From: JBBSAT01 sp046351235
Lineage (GTDB): Bacteria > Myxococcota_A > Polyangia > Polyangiales > Sandaracinaceae
Assembly (NCBI GenBank): GCA_046351235.1
Contig: JAXLYV010000012.1
Coordinates: 104,257 to 168,256 of the forward strand
Reading direction: 5' to 3'
DNA: 64,000 nt
Below the pieces are notes generated by a model, which was given only the letters and a program-made list of their open reading frames with translations, did not search any database and had not been told where the DNA came from. Positions 18,054 to 26,397 of this stretch are shown here, one piece after another (within the stretch, counting starts at the first letter, position 1; each line of letters opens with the position of its first letter). The position numbers and the translations under genes are program-made.

Positions 18054-19031
18054 GTGACGGTGAAACGCTCCTTCCCGATGCTCGTGGTCACGCTGCTCGG
18101 ATGCGGAGCGGCCGCTCCGACCGCGACGACGACGACGCTCCCTCCGGCGACGACGCGCACGGCCCCGGTCGATCCGTGCGCGGAGATCGCCGCGCCGGCC
18201 GTCGATCTCGGGCTGACCTGCGTCGCTGCGGGCGCCGACGCGTGGGTCGTCGAGGTCGAGGGCCTCGTCGAGTCGCCCGGCGACGACGACGGGGAAGTGC
18301 GCACGACGGGCTCGTATCGGCTCGTCTACGTGCGCTCCGATGGCACCCGCGCGCGCTCCGAGCCACGCACGTTCGCCCTCGGCTCGGTCGCGCGTTTCAC
18401 CCTGCGCGCGCTCGGGACCTACGACTGGGACGGGGATGGCGCCGCCGAGCTCGTGATCTTCGCCCAGCGCGACGAGTACGACGATGGCGACGCGAGCACG
18501 GACGTGTGGAGCGCGCCGCGCGATGGCGATCGCGTCGTCACGCTGGCGGCCGCCGCCGACTTCACAGGCAGCGTCGACGAGGTCCGCGACGTCGACGGCG
18601 ACGGCCGGCCCGACATCGTCACGATGGAGCCTTGGCGCGACGGCGGCTGGGGATACAGCGAGAGCGGCGGTGGCTGGTCGGGCCGCCCCCGAACGCTTCG
18701 GCACGCGCGCGCCGACGGGAGCTTCGCCACCGGAGACGACGCCGGCCGGGCGTTCTGGGCTGCGGAGTGTGGGGCCGTCGGCGTCCTCGTCCCACGGCTC
18801 GGCGATCCCGACGACGACGAGACGTACGAGCGACTCGGCGACGCGCTCGGAAACGTGACGTGCGCTGCGCTCACGTCCGCGTCCATCGACACCGTGCGGG
18901 CGCGCCTCGAGGACGAGTGGTCGCGCGGGCCGTGCACGCTCGAGCCCTCGGAGTGCGCGGCCCTTCACGACCGGCTCGTCGAGCGGCTCCGCGAGGTCGA
19001 GCAGGCGCGCGCATCCAGCGCCGCGCGTTGA
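18054..19031 (+). CDS. Lipoprotein with EF-hand-like Asp motifs, unknown function
   Basis: 325 aa from GTG 18054; a GTG at 18060 (MKRSFPMLVV) is equally good. A lipobox (VTLLGC) lies near residue 17, with a Thr/Pro-rich tether after it. The mature part contains DWDGDGAAELVIF and DVDGDGRPDIVTM, D-x-D-G-D-G loops of the FG-GAP/VCBS type that bind calcium in other proteins, and several cysteines. It is separated from the kinase gene by 95 bases and ends 11 bases before a strong hairpin. Confidence 0.65.
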   Translation: MTVKRSFPMLVVTLLGCGAAAPTATTTTLPPATTRTAPVDPCAEIAAPAVDLGLTCVAAGADAWVVEVEGLVESPGDDDGEVRTTGSYRLVYVRSDGTRARSEPRTFALGSVARFTLRALGTYDWDGDGAAELVIFAQRDEYDDGDASTDVWSAPRDGDRVVTLAAAADFTGSVDEVRDVDGDGRPDIVTMEPWRDGGWGYSESGGGWSGRPRTLRHARADGSFATGDDAGRAFWAAECGAVGVLVPRLGDPDDDETYERLGDALGNVTCAALTSASIDTVRARLEDEWSRGPCTLEPSECAALHDRLVERLREVEQARASSAAR

Positions 19032-19042
19032 TGCGCATACGA

Positions 19043-19072
19043 CGAAGAGCCCGGACGAATCCGGGCTCTTCG
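19043..19072. terminator. Bidirectional terminator, perfect 13-bp stem
   Basis: CGAAGAGCCCGGA pairs perfectly with TCCGGGCTCTTCG around a CGAA tetraloop. It sits between convergent genes ending at 19031 (plus) and 19097 (minus). No T-run follows on either strand, as is usual in this GC-rich window. Confidence 0.7.
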
Positions 19073-19096
19073 CCGCGCGCGCTCGCTCGGCCGCGC

Positions 19097-21064
19097 TCAG
19101 CTCTCGCCGCCCGTCGAGTCGAGCACGAACGGGTAGTTCACGCCGACCACGCCGCCGCCGTCGGGCGCCGGGAAGGTCCAGCGACGCACCGAGGAGACGA
19201 TGCAGCTCTCGACGGCCGCGTTGTTCAGCGTGGTGCTCTGCATGCCCGAGCTCGACACCGCGCCGGTCGACGAGATGATGAAGCTGACGGTCACGCGGCC
19301 GGCGAGGTCGGGGCGCTGCGAGAGCTGCTGCTCGTAGCAGAAGCGCACCTCGTTGATGTGGCGACGAATCGTGCGGCGGATGGCCTCGCGCGAGAGCGCG
19401 CCGCGGACCTCGGCCTCGCCCGTGCCGATGTGCGGCAGCACGTGGCGCGGGCCGCCGTGGAAGCTGGCGACGCCGTCGCCGTAGCCGTCGCCGCCGCCCG
19501 TGCCGGCGCCGTGGCCGATCGTGCCGAGGTGACCGAGACCGATCGTACCGAGGCCGGTGCCGCCGCCGCCGCGCCCGGTGCCGCTCGGGCCCAGGCCCCC
19601 GAAGCCGAAGTTCGCGCCCGTCTGGTCGCCCATGAGCGCACCGAGCGCGCTGAGCGGATCGGCGCCGAGCGCCTGGTCCGCACCGTAGGGCGAGGTCGGC
19701 GACGAGAACGCGCCCGCCTGCGTGAGGAGCGTGCCGAACGCGCTCGCCGCCTGCCGCGCCTCGTCCCGCGCGCGCTCGCGCGCCATCACCGGATGCTCGT
19801 TGTCCTCGGGGCCCTGGATGCCGTAGCGGCTCGTCGTGTGCGCGGCGTGCTCGTCGCCCATCGAGCCGCTCTCGCCGTCGTGCGCGGTGCCCGTGCCACC
19901 CTCGGTCTCGGTCGACGCCGAAGGCTCCACCCAGTCCGGCACCGGCTCGTCGACGGTCTCGTCGGGCGTCATCAGGTACTGCACGAGCCGGTCGTCGGGG
20001 CGCACGAGATCGAGCGAGAGCGCCGAGGCGCTCGGCGGCAGGAAGTAGAACATCAGGAGGAACGCCGAGTGGACCGCGAGCGAGAGCCCGGTCCAGAGCT
20101 GCGCGCGGAAGCTCGTCTCGGTCTCGGCGCCGACGCGCTTGCCAGCCGTCGTCGCGCGCGTGACGAACGTGAAGCCCTGCAGGCGCACCGTCGCGACGGC
20201 GCCCGCGGGCATCACGTACTGCTCGGCCCCGGCGAGGAGCGCGCACGGCGCGAGCTTGCCGGCCGCGCGGAGGGCCTCGATCGACTGCACGACCTCGCCG
20301 ACGCGGACGTCACCGGTCGCGCCCGGCGGAATCACGACGCCGACGTTGCCGCCGACCTCGACCGTGAGCGGCATCCGCTCTCCGCCCGAGAGCAGGCCCG
20401 GCGCCACGAAGTCCGGCGTCTCGCGCTGGCCCGGCTCCCCGATCGTGAACGCGCGTGGCGGCGAGAGGTGGGCCACGTGCAGCACGCTGCGATCGCCCCA
20501 CAGGATCACGACCTCGGCCGCGATCGCCATCGTCTCCACGTCGGCGGGGTTGATCGCCGGGCCGGTCGCCGCGATGCCGTACTCCACCTCGTCGGGGCTC
20601 GCGGGCTCCGTGCTCGCCGCAGGCGCCGCTGCGATCGGCGCGACCGGCGCGGCGAAGGGGTTCGGGAGCACCGGCGCCGGAGAGACCGTGGCGAACGAGG
20701 CCGGGCGCGCGACCTCGGGCGCCGCTGCCGCGAGCGGCGCCACGCGCGCCTCGGCGGGCACGCCGATGTCGATCGTCACGCGCGCGCCGCCGAGCTCGAG
20801 CGTGTCGCCGCTCTCGAGCTTGGTCTTGTTCACCTTGCGACCGTTCACGATCGTCCCGGTCGCCGATCCGAGGTCGATGACGTGGACGCCGTCGCCCGTC
20901 ACCTCGATCACCGCGTGCATGCGCGAGACGTTCTCGTCGTCGATGCGCAGGTGGCTCGAGGCGAGCTTGCCGATCTTGACGATGTCCTGCGTGAGCACCT
21001 CGGTGCGCACGGGCGCATCGCCGTGGTGGATGTGGAACGTGAGCGTGGTCTTCGCGTGCGCCAT
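19097..21064 (-). CDS. FHA-domain protein with AgmX/PglI-type C-terminal domain
   Basis: The ATG at 21064 is preceded by GGAGGGAG; 655 aa. An N-terminal FHA domain (about 20-95) shows the family residues VKIGKLASSHLRIDDENVSR, MHAVIEV and SATGTIVNGRKV, and should bind phosphothreonine. A long Ala/Pro/Val region follows, then a membrane segment near 325-345 (LSLAVHSAFLLMFYFLPP), a Gly-rich stretch (about 460-550), and a C-terminal domain with INEVRFCYEQQL, GRVTVSFIISSTGAV and CIVSSVRRWTFPAP. That last domain is the TonB-C-like module of myxobacterial AgmX/PglI gliding proteins. The architecture suggests a cytoplasmic phospho-sensor joined across the inner membrane to a periplasmic force- or contact-transmitting domain. 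A specific role in motility is not shown. Confidence 0.8.
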   Translation of the reverse strand: MAHAKTTLTFHIHHGDAPVRTEVLTQDIVKIGKLASSHLRIDDENVSRMHAVIEVTGDGVHVIDLGSATGTIVNGRKVNKTKLESGDTLELGGARVTIDIGVPAEARVAPLAAAAPEVARPASFATVSPAPVLPNPFAAPVAPIAAAPAASTEPASPDEVEYGIAATGPAINPADVETMAIAAEVVILWGDRSVLHVAHLSPPRAFTIGEPGQRETPDFVAPGLLSGGERMPLTVEVGGNVGVVIPPGATGDVRVGEVVQSIEALRAAGKLAPCALLAGAEQYVMPAGAVATVRLQGFTFVTRATTAGKRVGAETETSFRAQLWTGLSLAVHSAFLLMFYFLPPSASALSLDLVRPDDRLVQYLMTPDETVDEPVPDWVEPSASTETEGGTGTAHDGESGSMGDEHAAHTTSRYGIQGPEDNEHPVMARERARDEARQAASAFGTLLTQAGAFSSPTSPYGADQALGADPLSALGALMGDQTGANFGFGGLGPSGTGRGGGGTGLGTIGLGHLGTIGHGAGTGGGDGYGDGVASFHGGPRHVLPHIGTGEAEVRGALSREAIRRTIRRHINEVRFCYEQQLSQRPDLAGRVTVSFIISSTGAVSSSGMQSTTLNNAAVESCIVSSVRRWTFPAPDGGGVVGVNYPFVLDSTGGES

Positions 21065-21235
21065 GGATCTCCCTCCGGACGGATCGGTGGAGCCCTCGCG
21101 GCGGCACGGGCCCGCCGGAGGTCCTCGAGAACGGCAGGGACGCGGCCTCCGCATCACCCACCGGCCTCAATGACACCGGCCCTCCGGCGAAGTTCCGGGT
21201 TTCTTCACATGGAGCGCTGGCGACCGCGAGCGAAG

Positions 21236-21338
21236 CGCTCAGTCCTCGGGGCCGATACGCGGCCCCCTCCATCGGGAGTGAATCCCGACGGAGCCTCCCC
21301 CTCGTATCGCTCCGCGAGAGAGGGCGACAGGTCTCCTG
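21236..21338 (-). repeat. Repeat family 1, copy 1, 3' part (interrupted by group II intron)
   Basis: Read on the minus strand, this 103-nt segment is nearly identical to 49778-49881. It holds the apical and descending part of hairpin 1 (CAGG-AGA-CCTG, then TCGCCCTCT), the 11-bp hairpin 2 (21267-21293, arms CTCCRTCGGGA/TCCCGATGGAG with one G-T pair here), the outer dyad CGATACG/CGTATCG (21303-21309 with 21253-21259), and a GGGGCC/GGCCCC dyad. The missing 5' end lies on the far side of the intron at 23394-23404. Confidence 0.9.
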
Positions 21339-21411
21339 GTCGGGTCGCGGCGGGGGTTCGCCCCCGCCGCTCCCACAGATCCGGACGTGCGGATTTCCCG
21401 CATCCGGCTCT
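21339..21411 (-). ncRNA. Group II intron domains V and VI
   Basis: Domain V (21378-21411, minus strand) has the AGC triad start AGAGCCGGA pairing with TCCGGATCT, a GAAA-containing loop and the two-base CG bulge. In this register the middle triad base faces A (G-A) where a G-U pair is usual. Domain VI (21339-21374) is a 10-bp stem GCGGCGGGGG/CCCCCGCCGC with a CGAA loop, a GGG/CCC base and a candidate branch-point A at 21345, the seventh base from the 3' end. Confidence 0.85.
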
Positions 21412-21416
21412 TCGGC

Positions 21417-22781
21417 TCATGGGCTCGCTGCGTTCGGCGCGAACACGCTGTGCACGACGCGTGGCGGCGGCAGCGGGTAGCGGGCGAGCAGCAGGTTGAA
21501 GCGCGCCCACGGCAGGTGCGGTCTCTGCGAACGACGGCAGAGCCACTTGTGCCAGGCGCGCTCCACTTCGTACGCGAAGCGCGAGAGCGCCTCCGAGTTC
21601 CCGGTGATGCCGTAGTACCCGAAGTGCCCGCGCAGCTTGTGGCCGAGCGCCTTGCACTGCTCGGCGATCGGTAGGTGCCGGTTGATTCGGCACCAATCGC
21701 GTACGCGACCGATGGCCCGCGTGAAGCGCGAGCGCATCGTGGTCCGCTGCACGACCACGTTCCCCTTTCGCGAGAGGCCCCAGTGATGGTTGAAGCCCAG
21801 CAGATCGAAGCTGCCGGGCCCATCGCCCTCGTCGTCACCACCGTCGCGTCGCGGTCTCGTGAAGTTCACGAGGCGCGTCTTGTCGGGGTGCAGCGTCAGG
21901 CCATACCGCTCGAATCGCTTCGGCAGCACGTCCATCACGCGCCTCGCGTCCGCTTCCTCCGCGAAGGCGATCACGAAGTCGTCCGCGTACCGGACGAGAA
22001 ACGCATGGCCTCGCAGCCGCGGCTTCACGTCCGCCTCGAACCACCTGTCGAGCACCTCGTGCAGATACACGTTCGCGAGGATCGGCGAGATGACGCCTCC
22101 CTGCGGCGTGCCTTCGTCCGGATGCGTCACCGCACCGTCCTCGAGCACGCCTGCCTTCAGCCACTTGTCGATCGCACGGCGAATCACGCCGTCCGTCACC
22201 CGCCCGTCGAGAAAGCCGCGCAGGGCGCCGTGGTCGAGCGTGTCGAAGAAGCGCTGGATGTCGACCTCGACAATCCAGGCGCCGCCCATCGACATGATCT
22301 CTTTCCACAGCACTTCGAGCGCGTCGTGCGCGCTGCGTCCCGGCCGGAAGCCGAACGAGCCCGGATGGAAGTCCTGCTCGTAGATCGCCTCCAAGAGCAT
22401 CGCGACCGCGCGCTGGAGGATCTTGTCCTCGAACGTCGGCACGCCGATCGGGCGCGTACTGCGCCCGTCGCCTTTCGGGATGTGCACGCGTCGAACGGGA
22501 GGTGCTCGGTACGCGCCCGTACGGAAGCGCACGAGCAGCGACTCGAGGTTCTTCTCGAGATCGCGCGCGTACTCCTCCGCCGACTGCCCGTCCACGCCCA
22601 CCGCCGCGTCCTTGCGCGTGCGCCGGTACGCCTCACGTAGCCACGCCACGTCGATCGCGTGGTGCAGCGACATGAACGCACGCTCGGGATGCTTCCTCGC
22701 GAGCTCCGCTATCCGCGCGAGTCTCGTGGAGATGCTCCCAGAGTTCAGTGACTCCGACATCGTTCCCTCGTTCGGTTCCAT
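21417..22781 (-). CDS. ltrA: Group II intron reverse transcriptase/maturase
   Basis: A 454-aa intron-encoded protein. Reverse transcriptase blocks are in order: AAVGVDGQSAEEY, RRVHIPKGDGRSTRPIGVPT, FEDKILQRAV, FGFRPGRSAHDAL, DIQRFFDTLDH (first catalytic Asp), GTPQGGVISPILANVYLH, and LVRYADDFV (catalytic YADD, about residue 264). A thumb/maturase X region follows (about 360-440: KLRGHFGYYGITGNSEAL, RAWHKWLCRRS). There is no C-terminal HNH endonuclease, so mobility would rely on nicked or single-stranded target DNA. The stop lies six bases before domain V, the usual position for an ORF in domain IV. The frame is intact, so the protein may be active. Confidence 0.95.
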   Translation of the reverse strand: MEPNEGTMSESLNSGSISTRLARIAELARKHPERAFMSLHHAIDVAWLREAYRRTRKDAAVGVDGQSAEEYARDLEKNLESLLVRFRTGAYRAPPVRRVHIPKGDGRSTRPIGVPTFEDKILQRAVAMLLEAIYEQDFHPGSFGFRPGRSAHDALEVLWKEIMSMGGAWIVEVDIQRFFDTLDHGALRGFLDGRVTDGVIRRAIDKWLKAGVLEDGAVTHPDEGTPQGGVISPILANVYLHEVLDRWFEADVKPRLRGHAFLVRYADDFVIAFAEEADARRVMDVLPKRFERYGLTLHPDKTRLVNFTRPRRDGGDDEGDGPGSFDLLGFNHHWGLSRKGNVVVQRTTMRSRFTRAIGRVRDWCRINRHLPIAEQCKALGHKLRGHFGYYGITGNSEALSRFAYEVERAWHKWLCRRSQRPHLPWARFNLLLARYPLPPPRVVHSVFAPNAASP

Positions 22782-23393
22782 GTTCCGGACGCCCCTTCCC
22801 TGGCCGGGTCCTCGTGGGGCGAGTTCCCCGGCGTCATCGGTACAACGGGCGTCTCCGACTTCTCGTCACCCTTCCCGCGATGCTGCTTCGAGCTTCGTTT
22901 CCTTCGCTCGGCGGTACCTCGTGTGCGCGTCGTGTTCGTGTTCCGCGTTCGCGGCTCCTGCGCGCTCGATGCGCGGCTCACGCAGGCCTCGGGTTTGTTG
23001 TGCGGAGAGCCCGATCTCCGCTCGAACGAGGAGGTGACGAGACCTCCCAGGTTCCTGGGGCGCCACTGTGTGCACGTGCCCCGCTCTCCGACCCCGGTGG
23101 AGCCTCGGCGCCCATGATCGTCGGGCGCTCCGGTGCTGCCTTCCGCTGTGTGAACGGCGTCGGCCTCCACGTTTGCTGACTTTCGGGGCTCCACCACGCG
23201 GCCCGCGCACTCGCTGTCTACGCTTCGCGGCCGCCCTCGCGGACGGGGCTCGCGCAAGACTCGCTTCTGGCTGCGATCAGCTTTGCCAGGCAGCTCGTCC
23301 CTTCCGGGAACGAGGACCGCCAGACGCCTCAGGAGGTTTCCGCGACGATCATCCGCTCATCGCTTCCTCCTCCTCCAGGCTTTCCTGGCGCAC
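22782..23393 (-). other. 5' region of group II intron (domains I-IV)
   Basis: These 612 bases have no credible gene on either strand and lie between the intron 5' end and the maturase ORF. A candidate EBS1 is TCACCT on the minus strand at 23032-23037, about 357 nt into the intron; it could pair with the exon bases GGGTGA just before the splice site (five Watson-Crick pairs and one G-U). No domain I fold was computed. Confidence 0.55.
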
Positions 23394-23404
23394 TCACCCT
23401 CTCA
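23394..23404 (-). repeat. Repeat family 1, copy 1, 5' fragment
   Basis: TGAGAGGGTGA on the minus strand. It contains the stop codon of the UbiB-like gene (23404-23402) and is the ascending arm of hairpin 1. It matches 49767-49777 exactly and is the 5' exon of the group II intron. Confidence 0.88.
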
Positions 23405-25135
23405 GCGCCGCCGCCGGAACAGGCTCATCACCGGCGAGAGCCGCAAGGTCAGCCCGCGGCCGAGCCAGTGCCAGAACCACGTCACCACCCAGCCCGAGAT
23501 CGCCGAGACGAAGAACGCGAGGAAGAGCGCGATGCGGAGCCACTCGATCGGCGTCTCCCATCCGGTCGGCACCACGAGCGCCGAGGCGATGCTCATCGAC
23601 GCCGCGAAGATCGACACCGCGATGCGCGTCGCGCTGTCGTGGATGCGATCGGGCAGCTGATCGAGGCGCGGCGTGATCGGCCGCACTTGCACGTTGCCGG
23701 TCTGGAAGTCGTGCAGGATCTGATCGACGTGCGTCGGCACCGTGCGCAGGAGCGAGGCCGCGCCCGTCGCGCCGCCGAGCGCGTTCTCCACGATCTTGCC
23801 GGGCTCCCAGCGCTCCGCGAAGACCGCCTCCACGTGCGGCCGGATCAGCGGGATCACGTCGAGGTCGGGATCGATGGCGCGCACGAGGCCCTCGACCGTG
23901 CCGGCCGACTTCACGAGCACCGAGTACTCCGTCGCGAGGCGCACGCGGTACTTGCCCACCGCGCGCGCGAACTCCTCGATGAAGGCCTGGCTGTCGAAGT
24001 CGGAGAGCGCGCTCACCATCACGTGGTCGCTGCGCACGCGCGTGATGTCGGCCTTCAGCTCGGCGATGTCCACGCGCTGGGTCGGCGTCCCGAGCTTGAG
24101 CAGCACGCGCGCCACCGTGCTCGCGTCGTTCAGGATCGTGGCGAGCACGAGCGTGACGAGATCCTCGCGCTGCTCGGGCGAGAGCGTGCCCACGAGGCCG
24201 AGGTCGAGCAGGCACACGGTGCCGTCGGGGCCGACGAGGATGTTCCCGGCGTGCGGATCGCCGTGGAAGAAGCCGTCGACCAGCACGCCCTTGCACATCG
24301 CGTGGATCACCTCGGTGACCGCGGCGCGCGCCTCCTTCGAGCCGGGCGCGAGGTCGCGCACCGGGCGGCCCTCGAAGAAGTGCATCGTGAGCACGGTGCG
24401 CGAGCTGAGCTCGGGGATCGGCTCGGGCACCACGACCTTGCGCTTGGGATCGAGCAGGCGCCGCATCGTGACGAGGCTCGAGAGCTCGGTCGTGAACGAG
24501 AGCTCGCGCAAGATGCTCTTCTCGAACTCGGCGACGATCGACGAAGGCTGGATGAGCTTCAGCTCGTCGATGCTCGACTCGAGCGCACGCGCCGCGATGA
24601 AGAGCAAGTCGAGGTCGCCCCGCATCTTCGCGCCGATCCCGGGGCGCTGGACCTTCACGACGACGCGGTGGCCGTCCTTGGTGGTCGCGCGGTGCGTCTG
24701 GCCAATCGAGGCCGTCGCGAGCGGCTTCTCGTCGAACGACGCGAAGAGCTCGGTCGGCGAATGGCCGAGCGCCTTCTCGATCTGCGCCTGCACCTCGGCG
24801 AGCGAGATCGGCGGGGCGTTGTCCTGGAGCTTGGCCAGCGCCTTGATCCAGTCGGCGGGCAGCAGGTCCGAGCGCATGGAGAGGACCTGGCCCAGCTTGA
24901 TGTAGGTCGGCCCGAGCTCGCCGAGCAGGCGTGCGAATCGCTCGGCGGCCGTGCCCTCCACGCGGTGCTGGGCGGCGCTGCGTGGGAGAAAAGGCGCGGC
25001 GAAGGGCACCCGCAGGAGGAGCTCGCCGAAGCCGTGCCGCATGGCGACCTCGGCCACCTCGCGCGCGCGCGCGGCATCGCGGATGGCGACGCCGAGGACC
25101 GAGGTCGTCTCGTCGGCCGTGGAAGTTTCCGCCAT
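23402..25135 (-). CDS. ABC1/AarF/UbiB family atypical kinase
   Basis: 577 aa. Conserved family motifs: PTYIKLGQVLSMRSDLLP (the KxGQ helix that covers the nucleotide site), ATASIGQTHRA (Ala-rich loop), VVVKVQRPG (ATP lysine), HGDPHAGNILV (catalytic loop) and LLDLGLVG (metal Asp). Two hydrophobic segments close the C-terminus (about 505-555), the usual UbiB anchor. Family members are ATPases that support isoprenoid-quinone synthesis or lipid handling in the inner membrane. No quinone genes are adjacent, so the pathway is inferred. Its stop codon is part of a structured repeat and the group II intron begins eight bases later. Confidence 0.88.
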   Translation of the reverse strand: MAETSTADETTSVLGVAIRDAARAREVAEVAMRHGFGELLLRVPFAAPFLPRSAAQHRVEGTAAERFARLLGELGPTYIKLGQVLSMRSDLLPADWIKALAKLQDNAPPISLAEVQAQIEKALGHSPTELFASFDEKPLATASIGQTHRATTKDGHRVVVKVQRPGIGAKMRGDLDLLFIAARALESSIDELKLIQPSSIVAEFEKSILRELSFTTELSSLVTMRRLLDPKRKVVVPEPIPELSSRTVLTMHFFEGRPVRDLAPGSKEARAAVTEVIHAMCKGVLVDGFFHGDPHAGNILVGPDGTVCLLDLGLVGTLSPEQREDLVTLVLATILNDASTVARVLLKLGTPTQRVDIAELKADITRVRSDHVMVSALSDFDSQAFIEEFARAVGKYRVRLATEYSVLVKSAGTVEGLVRAIDPDLDVIPLIRPHVEAVFAERWEPGKIVENALGGATGAASLLRTVPTHVDQILHDFQTGNVQVRPITPRLDQLPDRIHDSATRIAVSIFAASMSIASALVVPTGWETPIEWLRIALFLAFFVSAISGWVVTWFWHWLGRGLTLRLSPVMSLFRRRR

Positions 25136-25215
25136 CGCGCGGGAGGCTACGACGCCGGCACCGCCCGGACAAACGTGGTGCGTTTCGCGGCGTCGTGAGA
25201 GGATGAACCTCTACG

Positions 25216-26391
25216 ATGCGCACTTTGGCTTGGACGATGGCTCTCGTCGGCAGCGGCGCCTTCGGTGTCGGCTGCGCGCTCGCGAACCCCACGCCGCACG
25301 GCGGGCCGCGTGACGCCGGCATGGACGGGATGGCGGCGGACGCGGTCGTGCCCGGCACCGACGCGCACCCGGGCGTGGATGCCCACGTGCCGGGCGTCGA
25401 CGCGTTCGTTCCGCCGAACGATGCGTGGTCGACGACGCCGAACGATGCCTGGACCGCGCCGAACGACGCCTTCGTGCCGGGCACCGGGCGCTATCTCGAC
25501 CGCTGCACCACGGCCGCCAACTGCGCGGGCGGCGCGCCTTGCACACTCGATCGCGGCGGCACGCGCTTCTGCACGCGCGCGTGCACGACCGACGCGCAGT
25601 GCGCCCACGAGCACACGTGCGTGGGCGGCTTCTGCGTGCCCGACGACGTGGGCGCGGCGTGCACCACCGGGACGCCCGACGTCTGCATCCACGGGCTCTG
25701 TCTCGGCACGAGCGACGGCGGCTACTGCACGCGCTTCTGCAACAACGCCTCGGAGTGCCCCTCGGGCTACGCGTGCTCGCGCTCGGGCGGGTCGTCGCAG
25801 AAGATCTGCGTGAACATCGAGACGAACTGCACGGCCGGCGGCTCGGAGTGCCCGCCCGCGACGAGCACCGGCACGGGCTACTGCACGACGTTCGGCTGCA
25901 CGACGGAGTGCGACACGGCGGCCGACTGCCCGATGCGCCTGCCGGGATCACCCGCCTACCTATGCAACCGCTCGCTCAACCCCGCGGGCAACGCTCTGTG
26001 CATCCCTCCCGCCGACATCTTCGGGGGAGATCCGATCGGCGCGCCCTGCGTTCCCTCGGGCCTCAACACCTGTCGGAGTGGGGCCTGCGACACGACGGCC
26101 GTCGGCGGTCCGACTTGCGTGCAAGCGTGCGGTCCTCAGGGCGGTTGCCCGCCCTCTTCGGGCTGCCGGACGCCCGTGGACGATACGCTCCTCGTTTGCG
26201 AGCAGGCTGGGGTGCTCGACCTCACCGCCACATGCGCGCACGGCTACGAGTGCCTCAGTGCCATCTGTATCCAGAGCCCGACCGGCACCGGCCCATCGCA
26301 CTGCTCGCGGATCTGCAACGACGGCCTCTGCCCCACCGGCACCACGTGCCAATCGACTGGAGTCGGCTTCTCCGTCTGCGTCTGGCCCTGA
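25216..26391 (+). CDS. Cys-rich lipoprotein with repeated Asp-Ala tether
   Basis: 391 aa with a signal peptide and lipobox (FGVGC, near residue 20). Residues 30-95 form a repetitive tether (GVDAHVPGVDAF, then PNDAW and PNDAF units). The rest has about 40 cysteines in short spacings (CTTDAQCAHEHTCVGGFC, CPSGYACSRSG, CNDGLCPTGTTC), resembling small EGF/Dickkopf-like knots. It is probably an outer-surface protein held together by disulfides. No enzyme motif is visible. It diverges from the UbiB-like gene across 80 bases and converges with the MFS gene (six-base gap). Confidence 0.75.
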   Translation: MRTLAWTMALVGSGAFGVGCALANPTPHGGPRDAGMDGMAADAVVPGTDAHPGVDAHVPGVDAFVPPNDAWSTTPNDAWTAPNDAFVPGTGRYLDRCTTAANCAGGAPCTLDRGGTRFCTRACTTDAQCAHEHTCVGGFCVPDDVGAACTTGTPDVCIHGLCLGTSDGGYCTRFCNNASECPSGYACSRSGGSSQKICVNIETNCTAGGSECPPATSTGTGYCTTFGCTTECDTAADCPMRLPGSPAYLCNRSLNPAGNALCIPPADIFGGDPIGAPCVPSGLNTCRSGACDTTAVGGPTCVQACGPQGGCPPSSGCRTPVDDTLLVCEQAGVLDLTATCAHGYECLSAICIQSPTGTGPSHCSRICNDGLCPTGTTCQSTGVGFSVCVWP

Positions 26392-26397
26392 GCTCGG

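Larger units (their letters stand above)
21339..23393 (-). mobile_element. Group II intron, 2,055 nt, apparently complete
   Basis: The minus-strand RNA starts with GTGCG at 23393 and ends in GAC at 21339 (consensus GUGYG...AY). The flanks joined together (GAGAGGGTGA + CAGGAGACCTGTCGCCC) reproduce the intact repeat copy at 49767, so both ends are fixed by comparison with an empty site. A reverse transcriptase/maturase ORF lies just before a recognisable domain V and a domain VI with a bulged A seven nucleotides from the 3' end. The 5' 612 nt would form domains I-IV. Insertion is eight bases after the stop codon of the UbiB-like gene, within the ascending arm of a hairpin, in the same orientation as that gene, so splicing would restore the hairpin. 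Confidence 0.92.

Noticed and set aside
21417..22781. Reverse transcriptase as a defence-type RT (retron, DGR or Abi)
   Set aside because: A maturase X region, a downstream domain V and VI, GTGCG/GAC ends and an empty-site copy identify a group II intron. No template repeat, msr/msd or effector gene is present.
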